A stretch of 64,000 nt of DNA, taken from NCBI RefSeq assembly GCF_026107455.2, contig NZ_JAPCHY010000004.1:310001-374000 (forward strand), read 5' to 3'. Origin of the DNA: Xanthomonas chitinilytica. Its GTDB lineage: Bacteria; Pseudomonadota; Gammaproteobacteria; Xanthomonadales; Xanthomonadaceae. How positions within the stretch are numbered: the stretch's first letter is position 1; every line of letters begins with the position of its first letter. The notes beneath the pieces are model-generated. The model was given only the letters and a program-made list of their open reading frames with translations, had not been told where the DNA came from and did no database searches. The translations under genes and the position numbers were made by a program. This document shows positions 14,982-25,685 of this stretch, one piece after another.

Positions 14982-15941
14982 TTATGCCGCCTCGTAGGCG
15001 CCGTAGCCGCGCAGGCGCTCGTAGCGCTTCTGCAGCAACTGCTCGATCGGCAGCTGTTCCAATGCGTCCAGCTCGTTGAGCAGCACCGCCTTCAGGCGCC
15101 TGGCCATCTGCGTCGGGTTGCGGTGGGCGCCGCCGATCGGCTCGCGCACCACCTTGTCCACCAGCCCCAGCGCCTTCAGGCGCTTGGCGGTCAGGCCGAG
15201 CTGCTCGGCCGCGTCCTTGGCCTTGCCGGCGTCCTTCCACAGGATCGAGGCGCAGCCTTCGGGCGAGATCACCGAGTAGGTGCCGTACTCGAGCATCAGC
15301 GTGCGGTCGCCGACGCCGATGGCCAGCGCGCCGCCGGAACCGCCTTCGCCGATCACGGTGCAGATCACCGGCACCTTCAGTTCGGCCATCTCCATCAGGT
15401 TGCGGGCGATGGCCTCGGACTGGCCGCGTTCCTCGGCGCCGATGCCGGGATAGGCGCCGGGGGTGTCGATGAAGGTCAGCAGCGGCAGCTTGAAGCGCTC
15501 GGCCATCTTCATCAGGCGCAGCGCCTTGCGGTAGCCCTCCGGGCGCGGCATGCCGAAGTTGCGGGCGATCTTGCTCTTGGTGTCGCGGCCCTTCTGCTGG
15601 CCGATGATCATCACCGGACGACCGGCGATGCGGCCCAGGCCGCCGACGATGGCCTTGTCGTCGGCATAGGCGCGGTCGCCGGCCAGTTCCTGGAATTCGT
15701 CGCAGAAGACCTTGATGTAGTCCAGCGTGTAGGGCCGGGCCGGGTGCCGGGCCAGCTGCGAGATCTGCCACGAGGACAGGTCGCGGAAGATCTGCGCGGT
15801 GCGCACGCGCAGCTTGTCGCGCAGGGCGTTGACTTCGGCCTCGACATTGACTGCAGGGCCTGTGCTGGCATTGCGCAGTTCCTGGATCTTGGCTTCCAGA
15901 TCGGCAATGGGTTGCTCGAAGTCAAGGTAATTCGGATTCAT
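14982..15941 (-). CDS. accA: Acetyl-CoA carboxylase carboxyltransferase subunit alpha
   Basis: 319 residues, the standard length for AccA. The start [19 protein letters not shown] and the carboxyltransferase signatures [37 protein letters not shown] and [15 protein letters not shown] are all present. With AccD (not in the window) it transfers the carboxyl group from biotin to acetyl-CoA, giving malonyl-CoA for fatty acid synthesis. It is followed by a two-helix membrane protein gene and preceded, at 226 bp, by dnaE; the same dnaE-accA order is seen in E. coli. The frame is open far upstream, but the family start is at 15941. Confidence 0.97.
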   Translation of the reverse strand: MNPNYLDFEQPIADLEAKIQELRNASTGPAVNVEAEVNALRDKLRVRTAQIFRDLSSWQISQLARHPARPYTLDYIKVFCDEFQELAGDRAYADDKAIVGGLGRIAGRPVMIIGQQKGRDTKSKIARNFGMPRPEGYRKALRLMKMAERFKLPLLTFIDTPGAYPGIGAEERGQSEAIARNLMEMAELKVPVICTVIGEGGSGGALAIGVGDRTLMLEYGTYSVISPEGCASILWKDAGKAKDAAEQLGLTAKRLKALGLVDKVVREPIGGAHRNPTQMARRLKAVLLNELDALEQLPIEQLLQKRYERLRGYGAYEAA

Positions 15942-16167
15942 CGGCAGCCGTCGCAGAGTAAAGGGGGAAAGTGTAGCCGAACGCGTGTTCCGGTCCCGTA
16001 CGCCGGGGTCTGGAATGTCGGTCCTTGCCGCCGACGCGCCGGGCGGGCGCGGCACCGGCCGGGTTGTCGACCGGGAATGCCGGCGACCGGTCCTGGCTGC
16101 AGCCGCCGGGAGCGGGGGCGAGCGGGACGGGCACGAGGAGTCGTTCCATGGCGCTTCCGGGCAATGG

Positions 16168-19100
16168 TCAGTTGGCCCAGGGCGGACTGTACTTGACCTT
16201 GAGCGTGCGTACCGCCGGGTCGGCGCGCAGGGTTTCCAGCAGCTGCGGATCGACGCGCACCGCATTGCCGCCGCCCAGGTCGAGCATGCCGGCCACGCCG
16301 CCCTGCGGCGAGGACAGCAGCACGTCCAGCCGCAGCGGGGTGCGACCGGGGCGGTGCGCGGCCAGCAGCGCATCGATGCGCTTCCAGGCGTCGCGCTGGC
16401 GCAGGTCCACGCGCATGGACATGCGCAGCGCGTAGTCGGCGCAGACCTGCTCGTAATCCCAGCACTGGCGGATGCGCAGGGCGTAGCCGCCGTTGAATTC
16501 GTCCTCGCGCAGGCCGCCCTTGACGATCAGGACGCGGTCGCGGGTGAGCAGGTGGCCGAACTCGGCCATCGCATCGGAGAATGCGCTGCACTCGACCCGG
16601 CCCTTGCCGTCCTCCAGTTGCATGAACACCTGGCTGTCGCCCTTGCGGCGCACGCCGATGACCAGGCCGGCCAGGATCACCGGGGTTTCCTGGCGCCAGG
16701 CGCGCTTCTCGCCATCCTTGCCGGGGCGGGCCGGCGGGATCAGCTTTTCGAGCATGCCCAGGTCGGTGCCGACCAGTTCCTTGACGTCGCCGGCGTAGGG
16801 ATCGAACGGGTGTCCGCTCAGGTAGAAGCCCAGCGTTTCGCGCTCGCCCTCCAGCAACTGGCCCAGCGGCCATTCCTTGCTTTCCGGCAGGTCCAGCTGC
16901 AGCGCGGTGTTGGCCGGGTCCGGCGCGCCGAACAGCGAGTTCTGGCCCGATGCCTTCTCGCGCGCCATCTGCTCGGTGGCCTTGATCACCTCCGGCAGCT
17001 GCAGCATCAGCGAGGCGCGGTTCTTGCCCAGGCCGTCGAGCGCGCCGCAGTTGATCATCGCCTCGAGGGTGCGCCGGTTGAGCTTGCCCGACTCGATGCG
17101 CGTGCAGAAATCCAGCAGGCTGGTGTACGCGCCGTTGCGCAGCCGTTCCTCCACCACCGCCTCGCAGGCGCCCTGGCCGACGCCCTTGATCGCGCCCAGG
17201 CCGTACTGGATGGTGTCCGGGGTGGCGGCCTCGAACATGTAGGCCGAGTCGTTGACCCGCGGCGGCAGCACCTTGAGGCCGAGGTTGCGCACTTCGTCGA
17301 GGAAGCCCACCACCTTGTCGGTGTTGTCCATGTCCGAGGACAGCGTGGCGGCCATGAACTCGGCCGGGTAGTGGCGCTTGAGCCAGGCGGTCTGGTAGCT
17401 GACCAGCGCGTACGCGGCGGCGTGCGACTTGTTGAAGCCGTAGCCGGCGAACTTCTCCATCAGGTCGAAGATCTCGTCGGCCTTGGGGCCGTCGACGCCG
17501 CCCTTGGCCGCGCCCTCGCGGAAGATCTCGCGGTGCTTGGCCATTTCCGCCGGCACCTTCTTGCCCATCGCGCGGCGCAGCAGGTCGGCGCCGCCCAGCG
17601 AGTAGCCGCCGACGATCTGCGCCATCTGCATCACCTGCTCCTGGTACACCATGATGCCGTAGGTGTCCTTCAGGATGGCTTCGGTGCGCGGATCGGGATA
17701 GACGATCTCCTGCTGGCCGTGCTTGCGCGCGTTGAAGTCCGGGATCAGGTCCATCGGCCCGGGGCGGTACAGCGACACCAGCGCGATCAGGTCCTCGAAA
17801 CGGTCCGGCCGCGCATCCTTCAGCAGCCGGCGCATGCCCGAGGATTCGAACTGGAACACCGCGCCGGTGTTGCCGTTGGCGAAGATGTCCTTGTAGGTGG
17901 GCGCGTCGTCCAGCGGGATCGCGGCGATGTCCACCGGCGGGATGCCGGCGCGCGCATGGCGCTTGTTGATCGCCTTCACCGCCCAGTCGATGATGGTCAG
18001 CGTGCGCAGGCCGAGGAAGTCGAACTTCACCAGGCCGACTTCTTCCACGTCGTTCTTGTCGAACTGGGTGACCGGGTTCTTGCCGCGGCCGCCTTCGTCG
18101 TGTTCGGCGAACAGCGGGCAGAATTCGCTCAGCGGCTCGGGCGCGATCACCACGCCGCCGGCGTGCTTGCCGGCGTTGCGGGTCAGGTCCTCCAGCTGCC
18201 GCGCCAGGTCGATCAGGTCGCGCACGTCGTCTTCGGACTGGTAGCGCTGGATCAGCTCCGGCGAGGCCATCTCCGAATCCTTGCCTTCGCCCATCGCGTC
18301 CTTGAGCGAGATGCCCAGGATGTTCGGGATCAGCTTGGCCACGCCGTCGACCAGGCCGTACGGGAAGCCGAGCACGCGCCCGGAGTCGCGCACCACCGCC
18401 TTGGCCGCCATGGTGCCGTAGGTGATGATCTGGCTGACCCGCTCGCGCCCGTACTTGCGCGCGACGTAGTCGATCACCTCGTCGCGGCGGTCCATGCAGA
18501 AGTCGATGTCGAAGTCGGGCATCGACACGCGTTCGGGGTTGAGGAAGCGCTCGAACAGCAGGTTGTACGGCAGCGGGTCCAGGTCGGTGATCTGCAGCGC
18601 CCAGGCCACCAGCGAGCCGGCGCCGGAACCGCGGCCCGGGCCGATCGGGATGCCCTGGTTCTTTCCCCACTGGATGAAGTCGGCCACGATCAGGAAGTAG
18701 CCGGGGAAACCCATCTTGATGATGGTGTCCAGCTCGAACTCGAGCCGGTCGAAGTAGTCCTGGCGGGTCTTGCCCTCGGCCAGCGGGTTCTTCTCCAGCC
18801 GCGCTTCCAGGCCCCTGCGCGCCTCGCTGCGGATCCAGCTGTCCAGGGTCTCGTCGTCGGGCACCGGATAGTTGGGCAGGAAGTAGGTGCCCAGCCGCAT
18901 CTCGATGTTGCAGCGCTGCGCCAGCGCCAGCGTGTTGTCGATGGCGTCGGGGATGTCGGCGAACAGCGCGCACATCTCCTCGGCCGACTTGAGGTACTGC
19001 TGCTCGCTGTAGTCGCGCGGGCGCTTGGGGTCGTCCAGCACGCGGCCGGAGGAGATGCACACGCGCGCCTCGTGCGCGGGGAAGTCGTCCGGCGACAGGA

Positions 19101-19746
19101 AACGCACGTCGTTGCTGGCGATCACCGGCAGGCCGCGCTGGCCGGCGGCCATCAGCGCGAACTGGTTGAAGGCCTCCTCGCCGTCGCGGCCGGTGCGGGT
19201 CAACTCCAGGTGCAGGCCGTCGCCGAACACGCGCTGCCAGTCGGCCAGCTGCTGTTCGGCCAGGTCGTGGCGGCCTTCGCCGGCCAGGCGCCCGGCCAGG
19301 CTGTCGCGGCCGGCCAGCGCGAACAGGTTGTGGCAGCTGTCCTTGAGCCACTGCGGATGCACGGCCACGCCGCCTTCGTTGCGGTGGCCCTCCATCCAGG
19401 CGCGGGTGAGCAGCCGCGACAGGCTCAGGTAGCCCTCGCGGTCGCGGCACAGCAGGGTCATCCGCCAGGGACTCTGGCCCTCTTCGGCGATCACCAGGTC
19501 GGCGCCGGCGATCGGCTTGATGCCGACGGTCTCGGCCGCCTTGTAGAACTTGACCAGCGCGAACAGGTTGTTGAGGTCGGTGACCGCCAGCGCCGGCAGC
19601 CCGAGTTCGACCGCGCGGCTGAGCAGGTTGGCCTGTTTGGCCTTCTTGGGGTCGGCCTGATCCGGTTTCGCCGGGACACGGATGGTCGAATCCGCCAGCG
19701 AAAACTCGGTGTGGACGTGGAGATGGACGAAACGGGAAGTGGACAT
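16168..19746 (-). CDS. dnaE: DNA polymerase III subunit alpha
   Basis: 1192 residues, typical for proteobacterial DnaE. The N-terminal PHP domain starts with [15 protein letters not shown]; the polymerase active-site aspartates lie in [17 protein letters not shown] (near residue 408) and [14 protein letters not shown] (near residue 570); the fingers, beta-clamp-binding and OB-fold parts follow ([17 protein letters not shown] near the end). It is the replicative polymerase of the chromosome. The ATG at 19746 matches the family start. It is the last member of the lipid A/rnhB-dnaE gene run, but here a regulator and three hypothetical genes separate it from rnhB. Confidence 0.98.
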   Translation of the reverse strand: MSTSRFVHLHVHTEFSLADSTIRVPAKPDQADPKKAKQANLLSRAVELGLPALAVTDLNNLFALVKFYKAAETVGIKPIAGADLVIAEEGQSPWRMTLLCRDREGYLSLSRLLTRAWMEGHRNEGGVAVHPQWLKDSCHNLFALAGRDSLAGRLAGEGRHDLAEQQLADWQRVFGDGLHLELTRTGRDGEEAFNQFALMAAGQRGLPVIASNDVRFLSPDDFPAHEARVCISSGRVLDDPKRPRDYSEQQYLKSAEEMCALFADIPDAIDNTLALAQRCNIEMRLGTYFLPNYPVPDDETLDSWIRSEARRGLEARLEKNPLAEGKTRQDYFDRLEFELDTIIKMGFPGYFLIVADFIQWGKNQGIPIGPGRGSGAGSLVAWALQITDLDPLPYNLLFERFLNPERVSMPDFDIDFCMDRRDEVIDYVARKYGRERVSQIITYGTMAAKAVVRDSGRVLGFPYGLVDGVAKLIPNILGISLKDAMGEGKDSEMASPELIQRYQSEDDVRDLIDLARQLEDLTRNAGKHAGGVVIAPEPLSEFCPLFAEHDEGGRGKNPVTQFDKNDVEEVGLVKFDFLGLRTLTIIDWAVKAINKRHARAGIPPVDIAAIPLDDAPTYKDIFANGNTGAVFQFESSGMRRLLKDARPDRFEDLIALVSLYRPGPMDLIPDFNARKHGQQEIVYPDPRTEAILKDTYGIMVYQEQVMQMAQIVGGYSLGGADLLRRAMGKKVPAEMAKHREIFREGAAKGGVDGPKADEIFDLMEKFAGYGFNKSHAAAYALVSYQTAWLKRHYPAEFMAATLSSDMDNTDKVVGFLDEVRNLGLKVLPPRVNDSAYMFEAATPDTIQYGLGAIKGVGQGACEAVVEERLRNGAYTSLLDFCTRIESGKLNRRTLEAMINCGALDGLGKNRASLMLQLPEVIKATEQMAREKASGQNSLFGAPDPANTALQLDLPESKEWPLGQLLEGERETLGFYLSGHPFDPYAGDVKELVGTDLGMLEKLIPPARPGKDGEKRAWRQETPVILAGLVIGVRRKGDSQVFMQLEDGKGRVECSAFSDAMAEFGHLLTRDRVLIVKGGLREDEFNGGYALRIRQCWDYEQVCADYALRMSMRVDLRQRDAWKRIDALLAAHRPGRTPLRLDVLLSSPQGGVAGMLDLGGGNAVRVDPQLLETLRADPAVRTLKVKYSPPWAN

Positions 19747-19875
19747 GCCGGACCAGAATGATGCCCGGGCAGGGTAGCGGCGGCACGGGGAGCGGACAAG
19801 GCTTGACAGCGCCCGCGTAGCGGCCGGCGAGGCGGCACCGGTCAGGGGGCTGGCCGGGCGTGCGCCGCCGCCGGC

Positions 19876-20256
19876 TCAGCGCGGCCGGCCGGGGGCCATG
19901 GCCGCGCCGCTTTCGGCCAGCCGGGCGGCTTCGAACTCCTCGCGCGAGCCATGCCCGGCGGTATCCGGCCAGTCGTTCAGCAGTGCCTGCAGCCGGCACC
20001 AGCGCCGGTATTCCACGTAGCGGGCGATCTCGTGGTCGGATACCCGCGCGTCGGCGGAGGCCGGCGCGCATTCCCCGGCCAGTTCCATGCACAGCGCTTG
20101 TTGCAACCGCTGGCGCAGTCGCGGATCGCCGCACCAGCCCAGGTCGGTCAGCATGCTGCGCAGCAGGAACGCCCGGTCGATGTCCTGGGACGGGATGCCG
20201 GTATCGGCCACCCGGGGCGACGGGGTGGCCGGATCGGAGCGATGGCTGGAGAACAT
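19876..20256 (-). CDS. Hypothetical protein, 126 aa
   Basis: Starts MFSSHRSDPATPSPRVADTG and continues with helical, Arg/Leu-rich sequence (DIDRAFLLRSMLTDLGWCGD, LRQRLQQALCMELAGECAP, EIARYVEYRRWCRLQALLNDW). It contains three cysteines and many acidic-basic pairs, consistent with a small alpha-helical cytosolic protein. No family recognised. It lies 41 bp downstream of another hypothetical gene on the same strand (20298-20936), so the two are probably cotranscribed. Both are followed by dnaE after 129 bp. It belongs to a four-gene block placed between rnhB and dnaE. Confidence 0.55.
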   Translation of the reverse strand: MFSSHRSDPATPSPRVADTGIPSQDIDRAFLLRSMLTDLGWCGDPRLRQRLQQALCMELAGECAPASADARVSDHEIARYVEYRRWCRLQALLNDWPDTAGHGSREEFEAARLAESGAAMAPGRPR

Positions 20257-20297
20257 CGCGCACCTCGCGGTGATGGAAAGGGCGGCGCGGGCCGGCG

Positions 20298-20936
20298 TCA
20301 GTGCACGCGGAACCGGGCCGGCGCTTCCGGGGCATAGCTGCTCTCGCGTACCCGGCGCCGGTGCGCCAGCAGCTCGGCCTCGGCCTGGCGTGCCTGCAGC
20401 CAGGCCGCACGGTCGAACGGCAGGTCCTCGCTGCGGCAGCCGCGCAGCTCGGCCTCGATCCGCCGCAGGCGCCGGAAGTCGCGGTAGTCGGACAGTTCCG
20501 GAACCAGCCGCGGCCATGCGGTATCGATGGCGATGGCATCGTCCAGATGCGCGGCCAGCGGCAGTTCCACCGGCAGCAGGTGCCAGGGGCCGTGCAGGTA
20601 GCGGACGACATCGGTGGCGATGGGCACCACGTTCTCGGCCGGCTGCCAGTCGCGGTCGTCGAGCAGCTGTTCGATCAGTTCGGCGCGCTGCAGGCGCTGG
20701 CGGATGCAGGCCGGGGGCTGGCCGGGGTCGTGGGCGGCCAGGGTGCGGGCGGCAGTGACCAGCTGGTCGCACTGCAGCGGCGCCCGGGTGCGGCCCAGCC
20801 GGGCCAGCAGCCGGTTGAAGCGGTCGATGTCGCCGGCGGATGGTTCGAACGGGCCGATATGGCGGCGGCGGTGCAGCGGGCTGGGGGCCTGGTCCAGCAC
20901 CGGCGGCAGGGGGAAGTTTTCGGCGGTGGCGTACAT
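20298..20936 (-). CDS. Hypothetical protein with a DUF1232-like segment, 212 aa
   Basis: The middle of the protein (VVPIATDVVRYLHGPWHLLPVELPLAAHLDDAIAIDTAW, about residues 105-145) resembles the DUF1232/YkvA pattern, in which a short hydrophobic pair around LPxEL..LDDA.. defines the domain. The flanks are charged and helical. No signal peptide is present; the DUF1232 segment may be membrane-associated. It heads a likely two-gene transcript with the 126-aa gene and is divergent from the OmpR-type/TPR regulator at 21072, which could control it (135 bp between starts). Function unknown. Confidence 0.6.
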   Translation of the reverse strand: MYATAENFPLPPVLDQAPSPLHRRRHIGPFEPSAGDIDRFNRLLARLGRTRAPLQCDQLVTAARTLAAHDPGQPPACIRQRLQRAELIEQLLDDRDWQPAENVVPIATDVVRYLHGPWHLLPVELPLAAHLDDAIAIDTAWPRLVPELSDYRDFRRLRRIEAELRGCRSEDLPFDRAAWLQARQAEAELLAHRRRVRESSYAPEAPARFRVH

Positions 20937-21071
20937 GGCGGTCTCCTGGGGGACGCCGGCAATCCCGGCGCGCCACCAGCATCGGCGTGGGCGTAGGATG
21001 TGTCATGACGGCGGGCGGAGCCTTCAGGCAGTGATTGGTCTGTTTTATGAGGTTTTCATGAGGGCCGGCCG

Positions 21072-23219
21072 ATGGACGATCCGGACATGCCTGTTCAGCC
21101 ATCCGAGCGGTACCGGTTCGACGGTGTCGCGGTGGATGCCATCGCCCATACGCTGCACCGCGACGGGCAGCTGCTTTCCGTCGAGCCGAAGGCCTTCGCG
21201 GTGCTGCTGCTGTTGCTGCGCCATGCCGGCGAGCTGGTTCCGCGCGACCAGCTGCTGGATGCGGTCTGGGGCCATCGCCACGTCACCCCCGGGGTACTGA
21301 CCCGGGTCATCGCCCAGCTGCGCGCGGCGCTGGACGACGATTCGCAGCAGCCGCGCTATATCCAGACCCAGCACGCGCTGGGCTACCGCTTCATCGGCCA
21401 CCTGCAGCCGGCGCAAGCGGCCGCGGCCGAAGCGGCGCCCCCGGCCCCGGCTTCTGCGGAACCCGCGGACGGGCCGGTGCCGGTACCGCCGGCACGGATG
21501 GTGCTGGCGGCCTGGTCGGCCGGGCTCGCCCGGCGGCTGCGCGGCCGGTGGTGGCGGATCGCGCTGCTGGCCGTGCTGGCGCTGCTGGTCGCGGGGGGGC
21601 TCGGGTGGTGGCTGCGGCCGCCGGCACCTGCGGTGGACGAGGCCTCGATCGCGGTGATGCCGTTCACCAGCCCCGGCGATGCCGCCGACGAGCGCTATTT
21701 CGCCGTCGGCCTGGCGATGGAAATGCACGATGCGCTGGCCGGGGTGCCCGGCCTGAAGGTGGCCGCGCGGCAGTACGGCGGCCTTGCCGACCGCGAGGGC
21801 CGCGACCCCCGCCGCATCGGCCGGATCCTGGGCGTGGCCACGGTGCTGGAGGCGCGCGTGCAACGGATCGACGGCCACCTGCGGGTCGATGCCCGGCTCA
21901 GCGATACGCAATCGGGCGCGACCCTGTGGAGCGGCAGCTACGACCGCCAGATCGCCGACCTGTTCGCGCTGCAGGGCGAGATCGCCGCCGAGGTGGTGAA
22001 GGAACTGCTGGGCCGCCTGCCGGGCGACCACCAGCGGCTGCAGCAGCGGCTGGCGCCGACCCGGGACCTGGATGCCTACGACAACTACCTGCACGGCCTG
22101 GACGAACTGCTGCGGCCGAGCGGCGAGGGCAGCCACGCCCGCGCGCTGGAGTACTTCCGGCGCGCATTGGCCAAGGACCCGGGCTTCGCCCGCGCGCAGG
22201 CCGGCATCTGTCGTGCCGAGATCGCGCGGCTGGAGACGGTGAGCGATGCCGAGGCCTTCCAGCGCGCACGGCTGGCCTGCACCCGCGCAGCGGAGATGGG
22301 GCCGGACCTGCTCGAGGTCCGGCTGGCGATGGCCGACATCGCGCGGGTCGGCGGGGATCCCTCCGGGGCGCTGGCGCTGTACCGGCAGGCCGCGGCCGAT
22401 CCGGCGCTGCGGGCCGACGCCGAGGTCGGCATGGCCCGCAGCCTCGGCGCGCTGGGGAACGAACCGCAGGCGCTGGAGCATTTCACCCAGGCCCTGGCGG
22501 TACGGCCCGGCGACGGGCAGATCTACAAGGCGCTGGGCTACCACCACTGGCTGCGCGGACGCGTGGACCAGGCCATCGCCGCCTACACCCATGCCACCTG
22601 GGTACAGCCCGACGACAGCCGGCTGTGGAGCAGCCTGGGCGGGCTGTACCTGGCCGGCGGCGATACCGAGCAGGCCGCGCGCGCCTTCAACATGTCGCTG
22701 TCGATCGAGCCCAATGCCGGCGCCTTGACCAATCTCGGGGCGATGAAGTTCGATGCCGGCGACTACCATGGCGCGGCCGACATGTTCCAGCGCGCCGCCG
22801 ACCTGCAGCCGGACGACTACCTGCACTGGGGCAACCTGGGCGATGCGCTGGCGGCGTTGCCGGCCACTGCCGGGCGGGCGCAACCGCCGTACCGGCGCGC
22901 GGCGGAACTGGCGCAGCGCTACGTCGAGGTGAAGAACAACGATGCCTATGCGCTGGGAGCGCTGGCCTGGTACCGGGCCAATCTCGGCGAGCACCGGCAG
23001 GCGCGCGACGACCTTGAAAAGGCGCAGGCGCTGGGCAGCCAACCGGGCGAGGTGGCGCTGTGGTGCGCCCAGGTCCTGTCGCTGCTGGACGACCCGGCCG
23101 GCGCGCAGGATTGCGTGGCCACCGCGCTGGAGCGTGGAATCCCGCGCCAGCGGGTGCTGGCGCTGCTGGCGGTGCGGGGTTTCGCCGTCGCGGGCATCGA
23201 GGAAGAAGGGGGAAGCTGA
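21072..23219 (+). CDS. Membrane-anchored OmpR/CadC-type transcriptional regulator with TPR repeats
   Basis: 715 residues in four parts. Residues 10-110 form an OmpR-type winged helix (LLSVEPKAFAVLLLLLRHAGELVPRDQLLDAVWG..YIQTQHALGYRFIG). A Pro/Ala linker leads to one transmembrane helix (residues 162-181, WRIALLAVLALLVAGGLGWW). Residues about 190-310 resemble the FlgO/TolB-like domain of CadC-type proteins (SIAVMPFTSPGDAADERYFAVGLA..LQGEIAAEVVKEL). The remainder is a series of tetratricopeptide repeats (such as LWSSLGGLYLAGGDTEQAARAFNMSL). The topology puts DNA binding in the cytoplasm and the TPR sensor in the periplasm. It needs no phosphorylation site. Signal and targets are unknown; the divergent 212-aa gene and the downstream lipoprotein are the nearest candidates. 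Confidence 0.85.
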   Translation: MDDPDMPVQPSERYRFDGVAVDAIAHTLHRDGQLLSVEPKAFAVLLLLLRHAGELVPRDQLLDAVWGHRHVTPGVLTRVIAQLRAALDDDSQQPRYIQTQHALGYRFIGHLQPAQAAAAEAAPPAPASAEPADGPVPVPPARMVLAAWSAGLARRLRGRWWRIALLAVLALLVAGGLGWWLRPPAPAVDEASIAVMPFTSPGDAADERYFAVGLAMEMHDALAGVPGLKVAARQYGGLADREGRDPRRIGRILGVATVLEARVQRIDGHLRVDARLSDTQSGATLWSGSYDRQIADLFALQGEIAAEVVKELLGRLPGDHQRLQQRLAPTRDLDAYDNYLHGLDELLRPSGEGSHARALEYFRRALAKDPGFARAQAGICRAEIARLETVSDAEAFQRARLACTRAAEMGPDLLEVRLAMADIARVGGDPSGALALYRQAAADPALRADAEVGMARSLGALGNEPQALEHFTQALAVRPGDGQIYKALGYHHWLRGRVDQAIAAYTHATWVQPDDSRLWSSLGGLYLAGGDTEQAARAFNMSLSIEPNAGALTNLGAMKFDAGDYHGAADMFQRAADLQPDDYLHWGNLGDALAALPATAGRAQPPYRRAAELAQRYVEVKNNDAYALGALAWYRANLGEHRQARDDLEKAQALGSQPGEVALWCAQVLSLLDDPAGAQDCVATALERGIPRQRVLALLAVRGFAVAGIEEEGGS

Positions 23220-23268
23220 AGTCCCGTTCCTGTCCGTGGCGGCGGACCTCAACCAGGAGTGCGTCGCC

Positions 23269-23727
23269 ATGAAGATCCGAATGCTGCTGCCGTTGTCGCT
23301 GTGCCTCGCCGCCACCGCCTGCGTGGTGCGCGAACCGCCACCCGCGGGCACGGCCCAGTGCACCACCAGCAAGCCGGCTCCCGGCATCGACCGGGTCCAC
23401 GTGGACATCGTCCTCACCCATGGCCGTCCGGATGCGCGGCCGCGCCTGTGCGTGGTGCGCAGCGGCATGGAGATCGTGTGGCGTACGGCCGAGCAGGACG
23501 CCACCGCGTTCAAGCTGGTGTTCGCCGACAGCCCGGGGCATGCCGCCGCCGCGGCCGGCGAGCGCGAACGGCTGGCCGCGCCCAGGCAGTTCCCCTCGCA
23601 CCGGCAGGACGGGCGCCAGCAGGTGGGCATCATCGCCAAGGAGGTCGGCAGCGAGACGCCGATCAACTACGACATCGTGCTGGGCGCGATGGCCGGCGAT
23701 CCCGGGATCAAGATCGTGCCGCGCTGA
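23269..23727 (+). CDS. Putative lipoprotein of unknown function, 152 aa
   Basis: Starts MKIRMLLPLSLCLAATAC, a signal sequence with a possible lipobox (ATAC; the residue at -3 is Ala rather than Leu, so acylation is uncertain). The mature part contains paired strands (RVHVDIVLTH, PRLCVVRSGMEIVWRT, TAFKLVFADSPG) and a C-terminal INYDIVLGAMAGDPGIKIVP, suggesting a small beta-sandwich, cupredoxin-like in arrangement but without the copper ligands I would expect. AGGAG precedes the ATG by about 11 nt. It follows the TPR regulator by 49 bp on the same strand and may be cotranscribed with it. No homologous family recognised. Confidence 0.65.
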   Translation: MKIRMLLPLSLCLAATACVVREPPPAGTAQCTTSKPAPGIDRVHVDIVLTHGRPDARPRLCVVRSGMEIVWRTAEQDATAFKLVFADSPGHAAAAAGERERLAAPRQFPSHRQDGRQQVGIIAKEVGSETPINYDIVLGAMAGDPGIKIVPR

Positions 23728-23742
23728 GCGTCCGGCACCGGC

Positions 23743-24414
23743 TCAGCCGGGGACGCCGGTTCCGCCGGCAAGGCTGGCCCGTACCGGCGCGAAGCTGCGC
23801 CGGTGGTGCGGACAGGGGCCGTGCGTGCGCAGCGCCGCCAGGTGCGCCGGGGTGCCATAGCCCTTGTGCAGGTCGAAGCCGTACTCGGGGTGCTGCTGGT
23901 GCAGCGCCAGCATGATGCGGTCGCGGGTGACCTTGGCGACGATCGAGGCGGCCATGATCGAGCGGTCCAGCGCATCGCCGCCGACCAGCGCCTCGGCGGC
24001 GCAGGGCAGGCCCTTGGGCACCTTGTTGCCGTCGATGCGGGCGAACCGGGCGACGTGGGCCACGCCTTCCACCGCGCGGCGCATGCCTTCCATCGTGGCC
24101 TGGTAGATGTTGAGGCGGTCGATCTCCTCGACCTCCATCAGCACCACGTGCCAGGCCAGGGCGCGCTCGACGATGCGTTCGTACAGCACTTCGCGGCGGG
24201 CCGCGGTGAGCTGCTTGGAGTCGTCCAGGCCGTTGATCCGCGGGCGCGCCGGATCGAACACCACCGCCGCCACCGCGACGGGGCCGGCGAGCGGCCCGCG
24301 GCCGGCCTCGTCCACGCCGGCCACGAAACCCGGCACGGTGCCCGGCAATGCCGCGTCGTCGAACAGCGCCAGCGAGGCGTTGCCGGCGCCGCGCGGCCTG
24401 CGGCGGGCGTTCAC
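23743..24414 (-). CDS. rnhB: Ribonuclease HII
   Basis: 223 residues with the RNase HII signatures: [19 protein letters not shown] (first catalytic Asp-Glu), [15 protein letters not shown] (second region) and [19 protein letters not shown] (third acidic residue), then [17 protein letters not shown]. It removes RNA from RNA-DNA hybrids and single ribonucleotides from DNA. The start is a GTG overlapping the lpxB stop (GTGA), showing translational coupling; no better ATG exists. It is the last gene of the lpxD-fabZ-lpxA-lpxB-rnhB run, and converges on the lipoprotein gene at 23727 with only 15 bp between stops. Confidence 0.96.
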   Translation of the reverse strand: MNARRRPRGAGNASLALFDDAALPGTVPGFVAGVDEAGRGPLAGPVAVAAVVFDPARPRINGLDDSKQLTAARREVLYERIVERALAWHVVLMEVEEIDRLNIYQATMEGMRRAVEGVAHVARFARIDGNKVPKGLPCAAEALVGGDALDRSIMAASIVAKVTRDRIMLALHQQHPEYGFDLHKGYGTPAHLAALRTHGPCPHHRRSFAPVRASLAGGTGVPG

Positions 24415-25685
24415 GGCGTGGCGCCGGCGGCGGCCGGCCTGGCCAGCAGTTCGGCGATGGCCTCGGCGGCGCGCGCGGAGGCGTCGCAGCGCAGCTCGTC
24501 GTGCAGCCGCTGGTAGACCGGCTGCAGCGCGGCGGCCAGCTGCGGCTCGTCGAACCAGCGCAGGACTGCGGCGGCCAGCTTGTCCGGCGTGCAGTCGTGC
24601 TGCATCAGTTCCGGCGCCAGGTCCTGCCCGGCCAGGATGTTGGGCAGGGCGTAGCGATCCACCTTCAGCAGCCCCAGCGCCTTGACGATGCGATAGGTGA
24701 GTTCGGCCACGCGGTAGCCGACCACCATCGGCCGCTTGACCAGCATGGTTTCCAGCGTCGCGGTGCCCGAGGCGAGCAGCACCACGTCGGCGGCGACCAT
24801 CGCGGTGCGCGCGTTGCCGTCGAGCAGGTGCGAATAGGCCACCGGCAACGCCGAGGCCGACAACTGTTCGGAAATCAGCCGCCTGCATGCGTCGTTCGCG
24901 GCCGGCACCACTACGTGCAGGCCGGGGATGCGCTCGGACACCTGCCAGGCGGCCTCGAAGAAGTTGCCGCCCAGCCGGCCGACCTCGCCCAGGCGGCTGC
25001 CCGGCAGCACCGCCAGCACCTTGGCGGCGGAGGACAGGCCCAGCTCGGCGCGGGCCTGCTCGCGGTCGCAGCAGGCGGGAATCTCGTCGGCCATCGGATG
25101 GCCGACGAAGCGCGCGTCGATGCCGTGGCGGGCATAGATCGGCGGCTCCATCGGGAACAGGCACAGCACCATGTCGGCGCTGGCGCCGATCTTCTCGGCG
25201 CGCTTCTCGCGCCAGGCCCAGACCGAGGGGCTGACGTAGTGCACGGTGCGGATGCCGCGCTGTTTCAGCCACTTCTCCACGCCCAGGTTGAAGTCGGGGG
25301 CGTCGATGCCGATGAACACGTCCGGTTGCCATGCGAGCACGCGCTCGCGGAATTCGCGGCGCAGCTTCAGCAGCCGCGGCAGGTGGCGCAGGATTTCGGC
25401 CAGGCCCATCAGCGCCAGCTCGCTGGCATCGAACCAGGTCTGGCAGCCGCTGTTGCGCATGGCGTCGCCGCCGATGCCGCTGAACTCGGCATCCGGGAAG
25501 CGGCGCCGCAACTCGTCGATCAGGCCGGCACCGAGGCCATCGCCGGAGGCCTCGCCGGCGACCAGGGCGATGCGCAACGGCCGCTCGCTGCCGGTCGGCT
25601 GCGGTTGCCTGGCCGGCAGCGGTACGGCGACCGGTGCGTCGCCGGCCAACGGCGTGGTCCGCGGCTGTCCGGTCGTCGCGGTCAT
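24411..25685 (-). CDS. lpxB: Lipid-A-disaccharide synthase
   Basis: 424 residues. After a 35-residue variable N-terminus the GT19 fold starts at [21 protein letters not shown] and continues with [53 protein letters not shown] and [22 protein letters not shown]. It condenses UDP-2,3-diacylglucosamine with lipid X to form the lipid A disaccharide at the inner membrane. The ATG at 25685 overlaps the lpxA stop by 4 bp (ATGA), and the stop overlaps rnhB. The extra N-terminal stretch is Pro/Thr-rich and not part of the catalytic core. Confidence 0.97.
   Translation of the reverse strand: MTATTGQPRTTPLAGDAPVAVPLPARQPQPTGSERPLRIALVAGEASGDGLGAGLIDELRRRFPDAEFSGIGGDAMRNSGCQTWFDASELALMGLAEILRHLPRLLKLRREFRERVLAWQPDVFIGIDAPDFNLGVEKWLKQRGIRTVHYVSPSVWAWREKRAEKIGASADMVLCLFPMEPPIYARHGIDARFVGHPMADEIPACCDREQARAELGLSSAAKVLAVLPGSRLGEVGRLGGNFFEAAWQVSERIPGLHVVVPAANDACRRLISEQLSASALPVAYSHLLDGNARTAMVAADVVLLASGTATLETMLVKRPMVVGYRVAELTYRIVKALGLLKVDRYALPNILAGQDLAPELMQHDCTPDKLAAAVLRWFDEPQLAAALQPVYQRLHDELRCDASARAAEAIAELLARPAAAGATP

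Noticed and set aside
15985-19761. A 1258-codon open frame on the plus strand opposite dnaE
   Set aside because: Entirely antisense to the polymerase gene; no start signal and no recognisable domain.
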